A DNA stretch of 64,000 nucleotides, taken from assembly GCF_001541345.2 (NCBI RefSeq), contig NZ_LMVL02000008.1, positions 62,001-126,000 on the forward strand, read 5' to 3'. Both the position numbers and the translations under genes were made by a program. Positions 1-8,065 of this stretch are shown piece by piece (within the stretch, counting starts at the first letter, position 1; the number at the start of each line of letters is the position of its first letter). Under the pieces are notes generated by a model, which saw only the letters and a program-made list of their open reading frames with translations, did not search any database and was not told where the DNA came from. The stretch is from Gillisella vitis (GTDB lineage: Bacteria; Pseudomonadota; Alphaproteobacteria; Rhizobiales; Rhizobiaceae).

Positions 1-369
1 CAATGGCAACAACCAGCCGCAGCACCAGCCGGCGGCGGCTTTCTGCGCGGCGCCCTGACCACGGCGGCAGGTGTTGCAGGTGGCGTGCTGGTGGCTGATG
101 CGGTGCGCGATATCTTCACCACCCACGGCGGCGGCTTCGGCAATATGCTGGGCGCTGGGGGAATGGGCGGCGTGGCTCAAGCACCGGTCGAGGAAACCAT
201 CATCAACAACAATACCTACAACATCACCGAGAATGGCCGCGACGACACGCCCGCTCAAAGCGATGGCAGCGGCTTCCAGCAGGCCAGCCTCGACACTGAC
301 AATGACAGCTATGACAATAGCAGCTTCGACGACAGTGATTTCGGTGGCGATGACAGCATGAATGCGTGA
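1..369 (+). CDS. DUF2076 family protein, C-terminal part (cut by window start)
   Basis: The reading frame is open from base 1 to a TGA at 367-369, so only the last 122 codons are present. It begins with a Gln/Pro/Ala linker, then a Gly/Ala-rich hydrophobic stretch (about residues 11-40, with LRGALTTAAGVAGGVLVADA), then an acidic Asn/Asp/Ser-rich tail. That order (linker, GGGFLRGAL segment, disordered acidic end) is what I know of DUF2076 proteins, which are small rhizobial and enterobacterial proteins of unknown role. The N-terminal domain lies outside the window, so the family name rests on the tail only. Confidence 0.6.
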   Translation, partial: QWQQPAAAPAGGGFLRGALTTAAGVAGGVLVADAVRDIFTTHGGGFGNMLGAGGMGGVAQAPVEETIINNNTYNITENGRDDTPAQSDGSGFQQASLDTDNDSYDNSSFDDSDFGGDDSMNA

Positions 370-387
370 CCCAAGCGGTCATCAGGA

Positions 388-409
388 GCCGCGCAAGGCA
401 ACGCGCGGC
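388..409 (+). terminator. Hairpin after the DUF2076 gene
   Basis: Seven-base arms GCCGCGC and GCGCGGC enclose an eight-base loop, 19 bases after the stop codon. There is no T-run after the stem (CTTAAAAAC), so intrinsic termination is only possible. Confidence 0.3.
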
Positions 410-476
410 TTAAAAACAAACTGAACTGCACATTGGACCGAAAGGAACAATCGAGGTCAATTTTTTCCGATGAATG

Positions 477-920
477 CTAACGCCCCAGTTGGTTCGAAGG
501 TCCGAAAGTATCTATCCGTCGATGTTCCCTATCCGGATCGTGAGGCCGTGCCGTTAGGCTATAGTCGCTGCGGTAGGTTTTACCGAGATCCGAGACGATT
601 TCAATTTCACACGACGCTGTGGTTGAACCCATGATTGAAACCCGGATGGTCGCGCCAGCCAACCACGTTCGGGGCATAGTATTCGCCGCCATCATGCGAT
701 GGATCGCCGTCCGATAATAGAGAGCGGACAATGTGAAATCGGCATTGTCAGGAACGACTGTCCCGCGCTCCAGATCAAATTCGATTTGGTGCTTGCCTAG
801 ACCATGGAGGAAGGCGACATATTGGCCCAAGGCCCAGTAACCATTGAGGTCATTATATCAGCTGGCGAAGGTTCGAAGAATGTCGTGGCCAATAGCCTTG
901 AACTGCTTTCTCCTTGGCAT
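477..920 (-). pseudogene. Small conserved-looking gene with an in-frame stop codon
   Basis: On the minus strand an ATG at 920 opens MPRRKQFKAIGHDILRTFAS, then a TGA (860-858) interrupts. The same frame continues without a shift as YNDLNGYWALGQYVAFLHGL and stays open to a TAG at 477, giving 147 codons if the TGA is read through. The downstream half has only a TTG (830) as possible start and no good ribosome binding site. The two halves join smoothly in one frame, which suggests one gene inactivated by a single nonsense change (for example CGA to TGA) or a sequencing error. I do not recognise the function. A short functional product from the TTG cannot be excluded. Confidence 0.5.
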
Positions 921-1047
921 ATGCTGCTCACTCTGGCGTCAGATTCCACAAGGGATATCGGAAAAGATAACCGTAGACACGACGATAATTTTTTGGGCAA
1001 AGCACTATCTATTCGAGGTGGGAAGAGGTCAAATCTTCCCATCCCAC

Positions 1048-1512
1048 TCACCCCCGCCCACGATAGGTCGGCACGCCTTGATCCGGCAACCAGACACCCG
1101 TCGGCGCTTCACCGGTCTGCCAGAACACATCAATGGGAATGCCGCCGCGTGGGTACCAATAGGCGCCGATCCTGAGCCATTTCGGGTCGAGCAGTTCCAC
1201 CAACCGCTTGGCGATGTAGATCGAGCAATCCTCGTGGAAGGAGCCGTGGTTGCGGAACGAGGTCATGAACAGTTTCAGTGACTTGGATTCCACCAGGAAA
1301 TCGCCCGGAATATAATCGATGACGATATGGGCGAAATCCGGCTGGCCGGTCATCGGGCAGAGCGAGGTGAATTCCGGCGCGGTGAAGCGTACGACATAAT
1401 CGGTTCCGGCATTGGTATTGGGAACCCGTTCCAGCACCGCCGATTCAGGGCTGGTCGGCGCATCCACCTGGCGACCCAGTTGGGACAGGCCGGAAACATC
1501 GGTCTTGCTCAT
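1048..1512 (-). CDS. queF: NADPH-dependent 7-cyano-7-deazaguanine reductase QueF
   Basis: QueF reduces preQ0 to preQ1, the last free-base step before the queuine modification of tRNA. The 154-residue product has the single-domain (short) QueF layout: catalytic Cys52 in [10 protein letters not shown], Asp59, the QueF signature around residues 75-80 (ESKSLK), and the following FRNHGSFHE with His89, His93 and Glu94. The start is set by AGGAG eight bases upstream. The ATGA at its start overlaps the stop of the cation exporter gene, so the two are probably co-transcribed with queF second. The other queuosine genes are not in this window. Confidence 0.95.
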   Translation of the reverse strand: MSKTDVSGLSQLGRQVDAPTSPESAVLERVPNTNAGTDYVVRFTAPEFTSLCPMTGQPDFAHIVIDYIPGDFLVESKSLKLFMTSFRNHGSFHEDCSIYIAKRLVELLDPKWLRIGAYWYPRGGIPIDVFWQTGEAPTGVWLPDQGVPTYRGRG

Positions 1513-2423
1513 GCATGTTCTCCTTCAAATTTGACACGGACGCCATGGGCCTCTTCGCTTTCCGGCTCCACATGGATCGTCACCCGCGCGCCCGGCTGCA
1601 CGGCTTGTACCGCCGCTTCCAGCCTGTCGCAAATCTCATGCGCCTCGCCCACCGGCATCACGGCTGGCACGACGAGGTCGAAGCCAACAAAGGTCGCGGC
1701 TCCAGCCCGGCGGGTGCGCAGATAATGCACTCCGAGCGAGCCACTGGCGTGATCGGCAATCGCCTTTTTGATGGCATCTTCTTCCGCTGGCTCGACCGCC
1801 TTGTCCATCAAGCCATCGACGGAGTGGCTGATCACTTTCCAGCCCTGATAGATGATGTTGCAGGCGACCAGAATAGCCAGCAGCGGATCGAGAATGGCAT
1901 AACCGGTGATCACCACCAGAACAAGGCCGATCAGCACGCCCACCGATGTCACCACATCCGACATGATATGCTGGCCATCCGCCGTCAGGGCGGGGGAGCG
2001 GTTGGCCTTGCCGACCCGGATCAGGATTGTCGCCCAGACCGCATTGACGACACCGGCGGTAAAATTGATCGCCAGGCCAAGCGCCGGGGCATCCAGCATG
2101 GCTGGTGCTTCAAGGGCGGCCACCGCCTCCTTCATGATCAGCAGCGCGGCAATGACGATCAGCACGCCTTCGATAACAGCCGAGATATATTCGGCCTTGT
2201 GATGCCCATAGGGGTGGTCGTGGTCGGCAGGCTTCTGGGCATAGCCGATGACGAAATAGGCGATGAAAGCCGCCACCACATTGACGGTGGATTCCAACCC
2301 ATCCGATAGCAACGCCACGGACCCCGTGACCCACCAGGCCAGGAGCTTCAGGCCCAGCACGCCGAAAGATAGCGGAATGCCCCAGAAGGCCAGACGCTTG
2401 ACGATAGGATTATGCTCGGACAT
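1509..2423 (-). CDS. Cation diffusion facilitator (CDF) family metal exporter
   Basis: The 304-residue protein has the CDF pattern of about six membrane segments followed by a soluble C-terminal domain. The metal-site motifs are visible: SDGLEST in the second helix, the cytoplasmic [10 protein letters not shown] loop, and [11 protein letters not shown] in helix five. CDF proteins exchange divalent cations such as Zn, Co, Fe or Mn for protons; the metal cannot be told here. The C-terminal part has a second acidic and His segment ([11 protein letters not shown]). Start: ATG at 2423 with AGGAG upstream is preferred over a GTG nine bases earlier. The gene overlaps queF by four bases. Confidence 0.9.
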   Translation of the reverse strand: MSEHNPIVKRLAFWGIPLSFGVLGLKLLAWWVTGSVALLSDGLESTVNVVAAFIAYFVIGYAQKPADHDHPYGHHKAEYISAVIEGVLIVIAALLIMKEAVAALEAPAMLDAPALGLAINFTAGVVNAVWATILIRVGKANRSPALTADGQHIMSDVVTSVGVLIGLVLVVITGYAILDPLLAILVACNIIYQGWKVISHSVDGLMDKAVEPAEEDAIKKAIADHASGSLGVHYLRTRRAGAATFVGFDLVVPAVMPVGEAHEICDRLEAAVQAVQPGARVTIHVEPESEEAHGVRVKFEGEHA

Positions 2424-2479
2424 CACGCCCACTCCTGCATTTGCGAACCAGTTGCAAAATTCATGCCCTTAAGACGGCA

Positions 2480-2512
2480 AAACCGCCCAAGCCTGCAAAG
2501 GCTGGACGGTTT
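2480..2512 (-). terminator. Imperfect hairpin with T-run
   Basis: On the minus strand AAACCG..AGCC pairs with GGCT..GCGGTTTT around a short loop, followed by TTTTGCC. It sits between the small secreted gene (ends 2633) and the CDF gene (starts 2423), and would end transcripts coming from the former. The stem has mismatches. Confidence 0.4.
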
Positions 2513-2632
2513 ATGATGGGTCTCATATCCTTGATATCTGCTAATCTGTCAAACCCGAAGGATGGATAATCCAAAGCGGCGTTAATAAATAGTAGCAATC
2601 TCTAAATCAAATAGTCGCCTTAGGACCTGTCG

Positions 2633-3004
2633 TCAGGGTGCCAGACGGTTATGCCAGACCCCATTGACGACCGAGCCCCAGAGCGTCTCGTCATTACTCG
2701 ACACGATCAGTTCTCCTTTGCCGAAACGAACGGCGACCGGGCAAAAAGCAGCGATTGCAATCGCCCGCTGCTGATCTGAGGTAATTTTCAGCCAAGATCG
2801 ATTATTAACATGCAAGCGTCCTTGCCCGGCTTGGTCATAATCCACATCGGCGATGACGGACTGTGCCTTCCAGACGTCCAGGTAAAGCATTTCCCGTTTG
2901 CAGATCACGTCCGGCGACGCGCTATAGAGATCGTCGGCAGAGACCGGCAAAGTCATGCTCTGCAAATGAACTGCTGCAATAACAACCACCCAAGCCAGCT
3001 TCAT
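2633..3004 (-). CDS. Small secreted protein of unknown function
   Basis: The 123-residue product begins with a typical Sec signal peptide (MKLAWVVVIAAVHLQ..., cleavage likely after VSA near residue 23), so it is probably periplasmic. The mature part has two cysteines (around residues 35 and 88) that could form a disulfide. A ribosome binding site (GGAGATCTT) precedes the ATG. It lies about 30 bases downstream of the GNAT gene and could be on the same transcript. I do not recognise a family. Confidence 0.7.
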   Translation of the reverse strand: MKLAWVVVIAAVHLQSMTLPVSADDLYSASPDVICKREMLYLDVWKAQSVIADVDYDQAGQGRLHVNNRSWLKITSDQQRAIAIAAFCPVAVRFGKGELIVSSNDETLWGSVVNGVWHNRLAP

Positions 3005-3037
3005 AAGATCTCCAGATCTCGCGTTTGATAAAAAGCA

Positions 3038-3535
3038 TCAGCCTCGCAAGATCGCCATATGGATGACATCGACAAATCGCCCATCAATCCGTACCGCATC
3101 GCGGGCAACACCTTCGCGGAGGAAGCCGACGCTTTCATAAAGGCGGATGGCGCGGTCGTTATCGGCGTGAGCATCGAGTTCCACCCGGTGCAGACCGATT
3201 TCCCATGATGCCGCAAGGGTGGTTTCAATCAGCCGTTTGCCGAGGCCAGCGCCCCTGTAGCCATCGATAATGCCCATGCCCAGCACGCCGCGATGGGCAT
3301 GGATTTCTCGGTCGTGGCGACGAATGTCGCACCAGCCGACGACGCGCGCACCATCAAGTGCCACGAACTGCGGATTGTTGCCGTGCTTAAGGTCAGCCAC
3401 GAAATCCCGCACACGCTCCAGTGGCGGCGCTTCCACCATGCTCAGATAGCGGCGCTCGCGCGCCACGGTGTCGAGAGCCTGATGAAAGCTCTCGACATTG
3501 CTCGCTTCTATTGGCTGAATGATTAGCGTACTCAC
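3038..3535 (-). CDS. GNAT family N-acetyltransferase
   Basis: The 165-residue product has the GNAT acetyl-CoA site: a beta-4 strand ending in [20 protein letters not shown] (the R/QxxGxG/A loop) and the later [13 protein letters not shown] motif. Such enzymes acetylate amines on proteins or small molecules; the substrate is unknown. The frame is open far upstream inside trpE(G), but the start is best placed at the GTG of 3535, whose GTGA overlaps the trpE(G) stop. That overlap implies translational coupling, so this acetyltransferase would share the tryptophan attenuator. Confidence 0.88.
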   Translation of the reverse strand: MSTLIIQPIEASNVESFHQALDTVARERRYLSMVEAPPLERVRDFVADLKHGNNPQFVALDGARVVGWCDIRRHDREIHAHRGVLGMGIIDGYRGAGLGKRLIETTLAASWEIGLHRVELDAHADNDRAIRLYESVGFLREGVARDAVRIDGRFVDVIHMAILRG

Positions 3536-5721
3536 GCCGCCTTCACCTTCGCCCGCTTGGCCAGCTTTTCCACCACATTCTCGATCATTCGCATCCCGGC
3601 ATCGTTGCCGAGTGTCATGATCGATTCCGGGTGGAACTGCACGGCGGCAACCGGCTCCTTGGCGTGCTCGATACCCATGATCGTCCCATCCTCGCTTTCG
3701 GCGGTGATGATGAAATCCTTCGGCAGCATGGCCGGATCGGCATGGATTGAGTGGTAGCGCCCGACCGTGACTTCCTTGTTCAAGCCGGAAAACACGATGC
3801 CGGGTTCCAGCACGCGAATGCGCGACGGCTTGCCATGCATCGGCACATCCAGCTGCCGCAGCACGCCGCCATAGGCCTCCGTCAGCGCCTGGAGACCAAG
3901 GCACACGCCGAAGATCGGCAGATTGCGGTCACGCGCTTTCTTGATCGTCGCCGTGCAATCGAAATCCGATGGAGAACCCGGTCCAGGCGACAAAACGACG
4001 AGATCGGGGTTCAGGCGGTCAAACACCTCCTCCGGCACCGGGCTACGCACCGTGCTGACGGTGGCGCCGGTCTGGCGGAAATAATTGGCCAGCGTGTGGA
4101 CGAATGAGTCCTCATGATCGACCAACAGGATTTTCACGCCATGGCCGACAGCCGCCACGCCGCGCTGGGCCTTGGCGTTATGGCCGGTCTTTGCGTCACG
4201 GATTGCAGCAATCATGGCCGATGCCTTCAATTCGGTTTCAGCTTCTTCTTCCTGCGGATCGCTGTCATTGAGCAGCGTCGCACCGGCCCGCACTTCGGCA
4301 ATACCGTCCTTGATGCGCACTGTGCGCAGCGTCAGCCCGGTATTCATGTCGCCATTGAAGCCGACCATGCCGACCGCGCCGCCATACCAGGCGCGTGCGC
4401 TCTTCTCATGGGCTTCGACAAAACGCATCGCCCAGAGTTTTGGCGCGCCGGTAACAGTCACCGCCCAGGCATGGGAGAGGAAGCCATCGAAGGCATCCAT
4501 ATCGTCGCGCAACCGGCCCTCGATATGGTCCACCGTGTGGATCAGCCGGGAATACATTTCGATCTGGCGACGGCCAATCACCTTGACCGAACCCGGCTCG
4601 CAGACCCGGCTCTTGTCGTTGCGGTCGACATCCGAACACATGGTCAGTTCGGATTCGTCCTTTTTGGAATTCAACAGCTTGAGGATCTGCTCGCTATCGG
4701 CAATCGGATCGTCGCCGCGTTTGATCGTGCCAGAAATCGGGCAGGTCTCGATGCGCCGTCCGTTGACGCGCACGAACATTTCCGGCGAAGCGCCGACCAG
4801 ATATTCCTGATTGCCGAGATTGATGAAGAAGGAATAGGGCGACGGGTTAATGTCCTTCAACCGCTTGGAAATATCCGAGGGCTTGCTGTCGCACCGTTCC
4901 ATGAATTTCTGGCCGGGAACCACTTCGAACAGGTCGCCCTTGCGGAAGCTTTCCTTGGCCTTCACCACCAGTTCGGCAAATTCGCCGGGCCGGTGATCGC
5001 CGCGCGGCGGAATGGTATCGGTGTGACGGAAAGGCTCCGGCGCAATGGTCTCGGCCTTGCCCGCCGTGGTCATGCCATCCTTTTCGAAATCATAGCGGTC
5101 AATCCAGGCCTTGGCGGAATAGTGGTCAACCACCAGAATTTCATCGGGCAGGAACAGGACCATGTCGCGCTGATCGTCCGGCCGCTTCAGTTTCAGATCA
5201 ATGGCATCAAACTGGAAGGCCAGATCATAGCCGAAAGCCCCGAACAGGCCGATGCTGCTATCGGCAGACGAATAGAACAGATCGGTAATGGCGCGCAGCA
5301 CAGTAAATACCGTTGGTGCCTTGGAGCGCTCCTCCTCGGTAAACACCCGGTCGGGGGTCTTCACCGTCAGGTCCAGCCGCTCTGTGGTCAGCGTGCCCAG
5401 CACCAGTTCCGGCACGGTCTTCAGCTTTTCGGCGATCAGCGACAGCAGCACTTCGCCCCGGCCATTGTAAGCCTCGATCCATACGGCGCGGCCAAAGCTG
5501 GAAATGCCCAACGGCGGATCGACAATGGCCGTATCCCAGCGGGTATAGCGGCCCGGATATTCATAGTTGGAGGAAAACACCGCGCCGCGCCGCTCATCCA
5601 GCTTTTCGACATAGCTGGACACTGCATCGGCATAGGGTGTGGCACGACGCTGGCGCGTGACCGTAATCCCGCCCCGGGTTTGGTAGACATCGCTATTATC
5701 GTCGCGAATAATGGTTGCCAT
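3532..5721 (-). CDS. trpE(G): Fused anthranilate synthase, components I and II
   Basis: The 729-residue protein makes anthranilate from chorismate and glutamine, the first step to tryptophan. Residues about 1-510 are the TrpE chorismate-binding part, with the [24 protein letters not shown] and [14 protein letters not shown] motifs. Residues about 525-729 are the TrpG amidotransferase, starting at [18 protein letters not shown], with nucleophile Cys607 in GVCLGLQ and the His697/Glu699 pair in HPES. A single-chain TrpE(G) is typical of rhizobia. GAGGAAG precedes the ATG. Expression should be under the trpL attenuator directly upstream. A GNAT gene overlaps its stop codon. Confidence 0.97.
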   Translation of the reverse strand: MATIIRDDNSDVYQTRGGITVTRQRRATPYADAVSSYVEKLDERRGAVFSSNYEYPGRYTRWDTAIVDPPLGISSFGRAVWIEAYNGRGEVLLSLIAEKLKTVPELVLGTLTTERLDLTVKTPDRVFTEEERSKAPTVFTVLRAITDLFYSSADSSIGLFGAFGYDLAFQFDAIDLKLKRPDDQRDMVLFLPDEILVVDHYSAKAWIDRYDFEKDGMTTAGKAETIAPEPFRHTDTIPPRGDHRPGEFAELVVKAKESFRKGDLFEVVPGQKFMERCDSKPSDISKRLKDINPSPYSFFINLGNQEYLVGASPEMFVRVNGRRIETCPISGTIKRGDDPIADSEQILKLLNSKKDESELTMCSDVDRNDKSRVCEPGSVKVIGRRQIEMYSRLIHTVDHIEGRLRDDMDAFDGFLSHAWAVTVTGAPKLWAMRFVEAHEKSARAWYGGAVGMVGFNGDMNTGLTLRTVRIKDGIAEVRAGATLLNDSDPQEEEAETELKASAMIAAIRDAKTGHNAKAQRGVAAVGHGVKILLVDHEDSFVHTLANYFRQTGATVSTVRSPVPEEVFDRLNPDLVVLSPGPGSPSDFDCTATIKKARDRNLPIFGVCLGLQALTEAYGGVLRQLDVPMHGKPSRIRVLEPGIVFSGLNKEVTVGRYHSIHADPAMLPKDFIITAESEDGTIMGIEHAKEPVAAVQFHPESIMTLGNDAGMRMIENVVEKLAKRAKVKAA

Positions 5722-5768
5722 GGCGCTTCTTCCTCATCGTAAAGCCCGTCAGTGAGGGGCCATGAACA

Positions 5769-5801
5769 CAAAAAAGCCGCCTCAGGAAATCCGGGCGGCT
5801 T
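5769..5801 (-). terminator. trp attenuator hairpin
   Basis: On the minus strand AAGCCGCC and GGCGGCTT pair around a 12-base loop and are followed by TTTTTTG, a clear intrinsic terminator lying 40 bases after the trpL stop and 48 bases before trpE(G). Position and shape match the attenuator of the rhizobial trpE(G) leader. When tryptophan is plentiful the transcript should end here and release a leader RNA of about 115 nt. Confidence 0.85.
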
Positions 5802-5840
5802 TGGGTCAATCGTCTTTAGACATGACTGGTCAAGGCCGCG

Positions 5841-5885
5841 TTAGCGAACCCACCACCAAGCATTCATGGACAAAACGATCTTCAT
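5841..5885 (-). CDS. trpL: trp leader peptide with three consecutive Trp codons
   Basis: The minus strand reads ATG AAG ATC GTT TTG TCC ATG AAT GCT TGG TGG TGG GTT CGC, then TAA: 14 residues, MKIVLSMNAWWWVR. The three adjacent Trp codons followed by a terminator hairpin are the hallmark of transcription attenuation. The Sinorhizobium meliloti leader peptide is also 14 residues and ends in WWW plus two residues. An in-frame ATG four codons earlier exists, but the putative promoter puts the 5' end at or next to the ATG at 5885, so the peptide is probably translated from a leaderless message. An internal ATG at 5867 would give an eight-residue form. Confidence 0.9.
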   Translation of the reverse strand: MKIVLSMNAWWWVR

Positions 5886-5892
5886 GGCGGAA

Positions 5893-5922
5893 TTCATAAC
5901 CCGGTCCGCCACGCCGCGCAAG
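5893..5922 (-). promoter_or_regulatory. Probable trpL-trpE(G) promoter
   Basis: CTTGCG (5922-5917) and TATGAA (5898-5893) are separated by 18 bases and resemble the alphaproteobacterial sigma-70 pattern CTTGAC / CTATAT. Counting seven bases on from the -10 box puts the transcription start at the trpL ATG, which agrees with the leaderless start known for the S. meliloti trp leader. Confidence 0.6.
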
Positions 5923-6023
5923 AGTGATTTTCAGCCCCTCGATCATAGGGGATCACCGTGCAAATGCTCCGTGCGAAACCGTGTCTCCCAGCTTTGGTTG
6001 ATCTCGTCCGCCAGCTTGGCAGC

Positions 6024-6329
6024 TCAAGCGCCATCATCCAAGAACACGTCGCCTGACCCTTCTGCAGCAGTCCCACCGCAATCAATCGCATCGCCAATTC
6101 GCCCGGCAGGCTGGCCATTGATGAAGACCGTCGGCGATCCTGCTGCCAAAGCCCGGCCATGGCTTGGTTCCGGGCAGGAGGAACAGGCATGCGCGCCATA
6201 GGCATCCCCAACCCGTACCGCGCCGCGACCGTTGATGAACACATTACCACTGGCCTCGATAGAGGGTGTCGGCGGGAAATGGCAGGCATGGCCGGAACCA
6301 ATATCGCCGAGGCGTGTGATGGCGGGCAT
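6024..6329 (-). CDS. PAAR-repeat type VI secretion tip protein
   Basis: The 101-residue product has the PAAR fold pattern: MPAITRLGDIGSGHACHFPPTP at the start, then repeated strands ending in GNVFINGRGAVRVGDAYGAH and PTVFINGQPAGRIGDAIDCGG, with conserved His and Cys positions fitting the zinc-binding apex. PAAR proteins cap the VgrG spike and can carry effectors. This one has no extension beyond the PAAR domain, so cargo would have to bind non-covalently. It is the last gene of a vgrG-led group on the same strand, about 150 bases after its neighbour. Downstream lies the trp leader promoter. Confidence 0.9.
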   Translation of the reverse strand: MPAITRLGDIGSGHACHFPPTPSIEASGNVFINGRGAVRVGDAYGAHACSSCPEPSHGRALAAGSPTVFINGQPAGRIGDAIDCGGTAAEGSGDVFLDDGA

Positions 6330-6481
6330 AATTTTGTCACTTTCCAGTTTATCAAGTTGAACTTACTCACGCACACGTCAGATATGGATTAACTATTAAG
6401 CATTTTTTATTTGGGGGTATCGAAATAATTCCTCATCTCTGCATTGTAGGTGGCAATACTAATGTTAGCTGCGCGATGAGC

Positions 6482-6679
6482 TCAATTCGTGAAAATTAAA
6501 ATCGTGAGAATGATCGCAACCGTAATGACAAACAGTCCAAGATAGATTCTGCTGAGGGAACGCTTCCCCGTTGCACCATCGAATACATTGTAAAACGTAG
6601 CGAGTACGTCGAGAAATTCACTCAAGACGATATACGGAATTCGCATGCCATATTCGGTCAAACCTTTCATATTGGCCAA
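6482..6679 (-). CDS. Small membrane protein in the vgrG island, unknown
   Basis: The 65-residue product has an amphipathic N-terminal half and one clear C-terminal membrane helix (about residues 45-63, IYLGLFVITVAIILTILIF). It lies 18 bases after the 233-residue unknown gene and is probably translated with it. An inner-membrane helix beside a possible effector could mean an immunity or holin-like role, but nothing in the sequence proves that. Base composition is AT-rich compared with the flanking core genes. I recognise no family. Confidence 0.6.
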   Translation of the reverse strand: MANMKGLTEYGMRIPYIVLSEFLDVLATFYNVFDGATGKRSLSRIYLGLFVITVAIILTILIFTN

Positions 6680-6697
6680 TCCGTTCTACAACACAGA

Positions 6698-7399
6698 TCA
6701 AAATGGATTGTGATTTTTGGCAAAATCGCGAATCGAGCCAGTATATTCGTCAAGCCTCTCCATAATGCCTTTGACGCTTTCACCGTTCTGGGAGACTGGT
6801 TTTTCCGGTGGCACCATGCGTATGCTTACGAACATGTTGAAATAGGCTGAATTCATCGGGTTATTGAGTTTGAGCTTGATCATAGCCGTTTCAGCCGCGC
6901 CTTTGGTCCTGAACTGGTAGGTTTTCCCGCTGTTATATGTTTCGCTCCAGTGGCCGTCACCGAAATAGACCTGCATGTCAATGATCTGGTCGAGCGGACC
7001 TCGGATGATTGAAATAATTTTGTTTGTCTTCATTACCTTGTTGACTGCACGCATCGCCGCACCTTGGTTCGGTTTCGTCTTGTCGGGTGCATATGTATTC
7101 ATAGCACCCGGCACACCGTCACGGCTGGTCGATGGCAGGATTGTCAACTCTGAATGGCCGGCCTTGAACAGATCGAAATTGACTGTATTGAGTACAACGC
7201 CGTTGGTCTGCAGCACAACCTCTGAATTTGGTGCCACGATGCCTCGAAAACGCTGAGAAAAGCCTTGTTGATTGGAGTGCAGTACGGGCTGCGTCCGGCG
7301 CTGATTGGCAATGAACTCCTCAATCGGAGTCGGTCCGGCCGTCAGTACTTGGCCCCTATTGGCATAATATTGAGCCTCGCGTGCTTCTGCTTCACTCAT
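6698..7399 (-). CDS. Unknown protein in the vgrG island, candidate T6SS cargo
   Basis: The 233-residue product (from the ATG at 7399, GGAAAC upstream; a GTG at 7429 and an ATG at 7414 are alternatives) has no signal peptide or membrane helix and no motif I know. It looks like a soluble alpha/beta protein with segments such as IISIIRGPLDQIIDMQVYF and YFNMFVSIRMVPPEKP. Its start overlaps the stop of the exported Cys-rich gene, implying coupling. The position between vgrG and PAAR genes makes it the best cargo, adaptor or effector candidate of the island. That role is inferred from context alone. Confidence 0.7.
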   Translation of the reverse strand: MSEAEAREAQYYANRGQVLTAGPTPIEEFIANQRRTQPVLHSNQQGFSQRFRGIVAPNSEVVLQTNGVVLNTVNFDLFKAGHSELTILPSTSRDGVPGAMNTYAPDKTKPNQGAAMRAVNKVMKTNKIISIIRGPLDQIIDMQVYFGDGHWSETYNSGKTYQFRTKGAAETAMIKLKLNNPMNSAYFNMFVSIRMVPPEKPVSQNGESVKGIMERLDEYTGSIRDFAKNHNPF

Positions 7400-8051
7400 T
7401 ACGGTTGTTTCCATTGCTGGTTTGGTCACTAGGATCGCAATTTTGGTATCGCTCGCAAATGAACCGCGCTCTTAGTTTTAAAGCATTTTTAGCGGCGGGT
7501 AACGTTACGAGCGTAGCGTCATTGACGAAATAGAAGTTTGGGCGCAAATCCGTTGCTACACAGGTATTAGGCAAGCCGTAAAGGCAGGCTGCGGGCTTTG
7601 TCAGAGATGTTACATCAACTAAGGACTGTACAGTCTTGCCAATACAAGTTTGATCACCCTTACAACTATAATAGGCAATGTCGATCAACGGAAGAACGGC
7701 GTTGTCGTCCATCTTTGTTTTCGTATCACCATATTGCCTGAGATAGGCCGCAATAGCTTCCTTGCCTGTTTCCATATCGCCACGAGAAAGTCTCGCTTCA
7801 AGCAGCACATAGGATACGAGGTTGAGATCAAGCTCCTGGATAAACCTGTCAAACTCGGGCTTATGGAGTTTTGGGCAATTCGCTCTATCAAGATTGACGA
7901 TGTATTTGTAGATTACGCCTGTTTCAAACAGCGGTTGCGGCGGATTCTTGAGAATTTCTGCACAATCTGCCGCCTTCGACACTGACGGCGTTCCACATCC
8001 AAAGGTAGCATAAAATATCAGGACCAGAGTACGAATCCTAGTCAATTTCAT
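7392..8051 (-). CDS. Exported cysteine-rich protein in the vgrG island
   Basis: From the ATG at 8051 the 219-residue product begins with a positively charged, hydrophobic signal (MKLTRIRTLVLIFYATFGCG) with cleavage probable near SKAADC. A lipobox is not convincing. The mature part has many cysteines, several spaced as pairs (SCKGDQTC, ACLYGLPNTC, ICERYQNC), which suggests a disulfide-bonded periplasmic protein. The gene follows vgrG by 14 bases and overlaps the next gene by eight. Exported proteins next to T6SS spike genes are often immunity proteins against periplasmic toxins; here that is inference. I recognise no family. Confidence 0.7.
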   Translation of the reverse strand: MKLTRIRTLVLIFYATFGCGTPSVSKAADCAEILKNPPQPLFETGVIYKYIVNLDRANCPKLHKPEFDRFIQELDLNLVSYVLLEARLSRGDMETGKEAIAAYLRQYGDTKTKMDDNAVLPLIDIAYYSCKGDQTCIGKTVQSLVDVTSLTKPAACLYGLPNTCVATDLRPNFYFVNDATLVTLPAAKNALKLRARFICERYQNCDPSDQTSNGNNRNE

Positions 8052-8065
8052 TACTCGTCCGATCA

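Noticed and set aside
797-1051. An 84-codon minus-strand frame just upstream of the broken gene
   Set aside because: It lies in a different frame from the interrupted gene, runs through its start, and looks like random Ser-rich sequence.
1515-2309. A plus-strand frame over the CDF exporter
   Set aside because: The minus strand carries a complete CDF protein with its metal motifs; this frame is a shadow.
2433-2632. A metal or preQ1 riboswitch upstream of the CDF-queF genes
   Set aside because: Only one imperfect hairpin is visible and no conserved aptamer core; a terminator of the upstream gene explains it.
4114-5742. A 542-codon plus-strand frame over trpE(G)
   Set aside because: It is fully antisense to a gene with clear catalytic motifs, has no ribosome binding site, and its composition is the mirror of the GC-rich coding strand.
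7392-8051. Lipoprotein signal for the Cys-rich exported protein
   Set aside because: The residues before the first Cys (TFGC) do not fit a lipobox, where Leu is expected three residues before Cys; a later signal peptidase I site is more likely.
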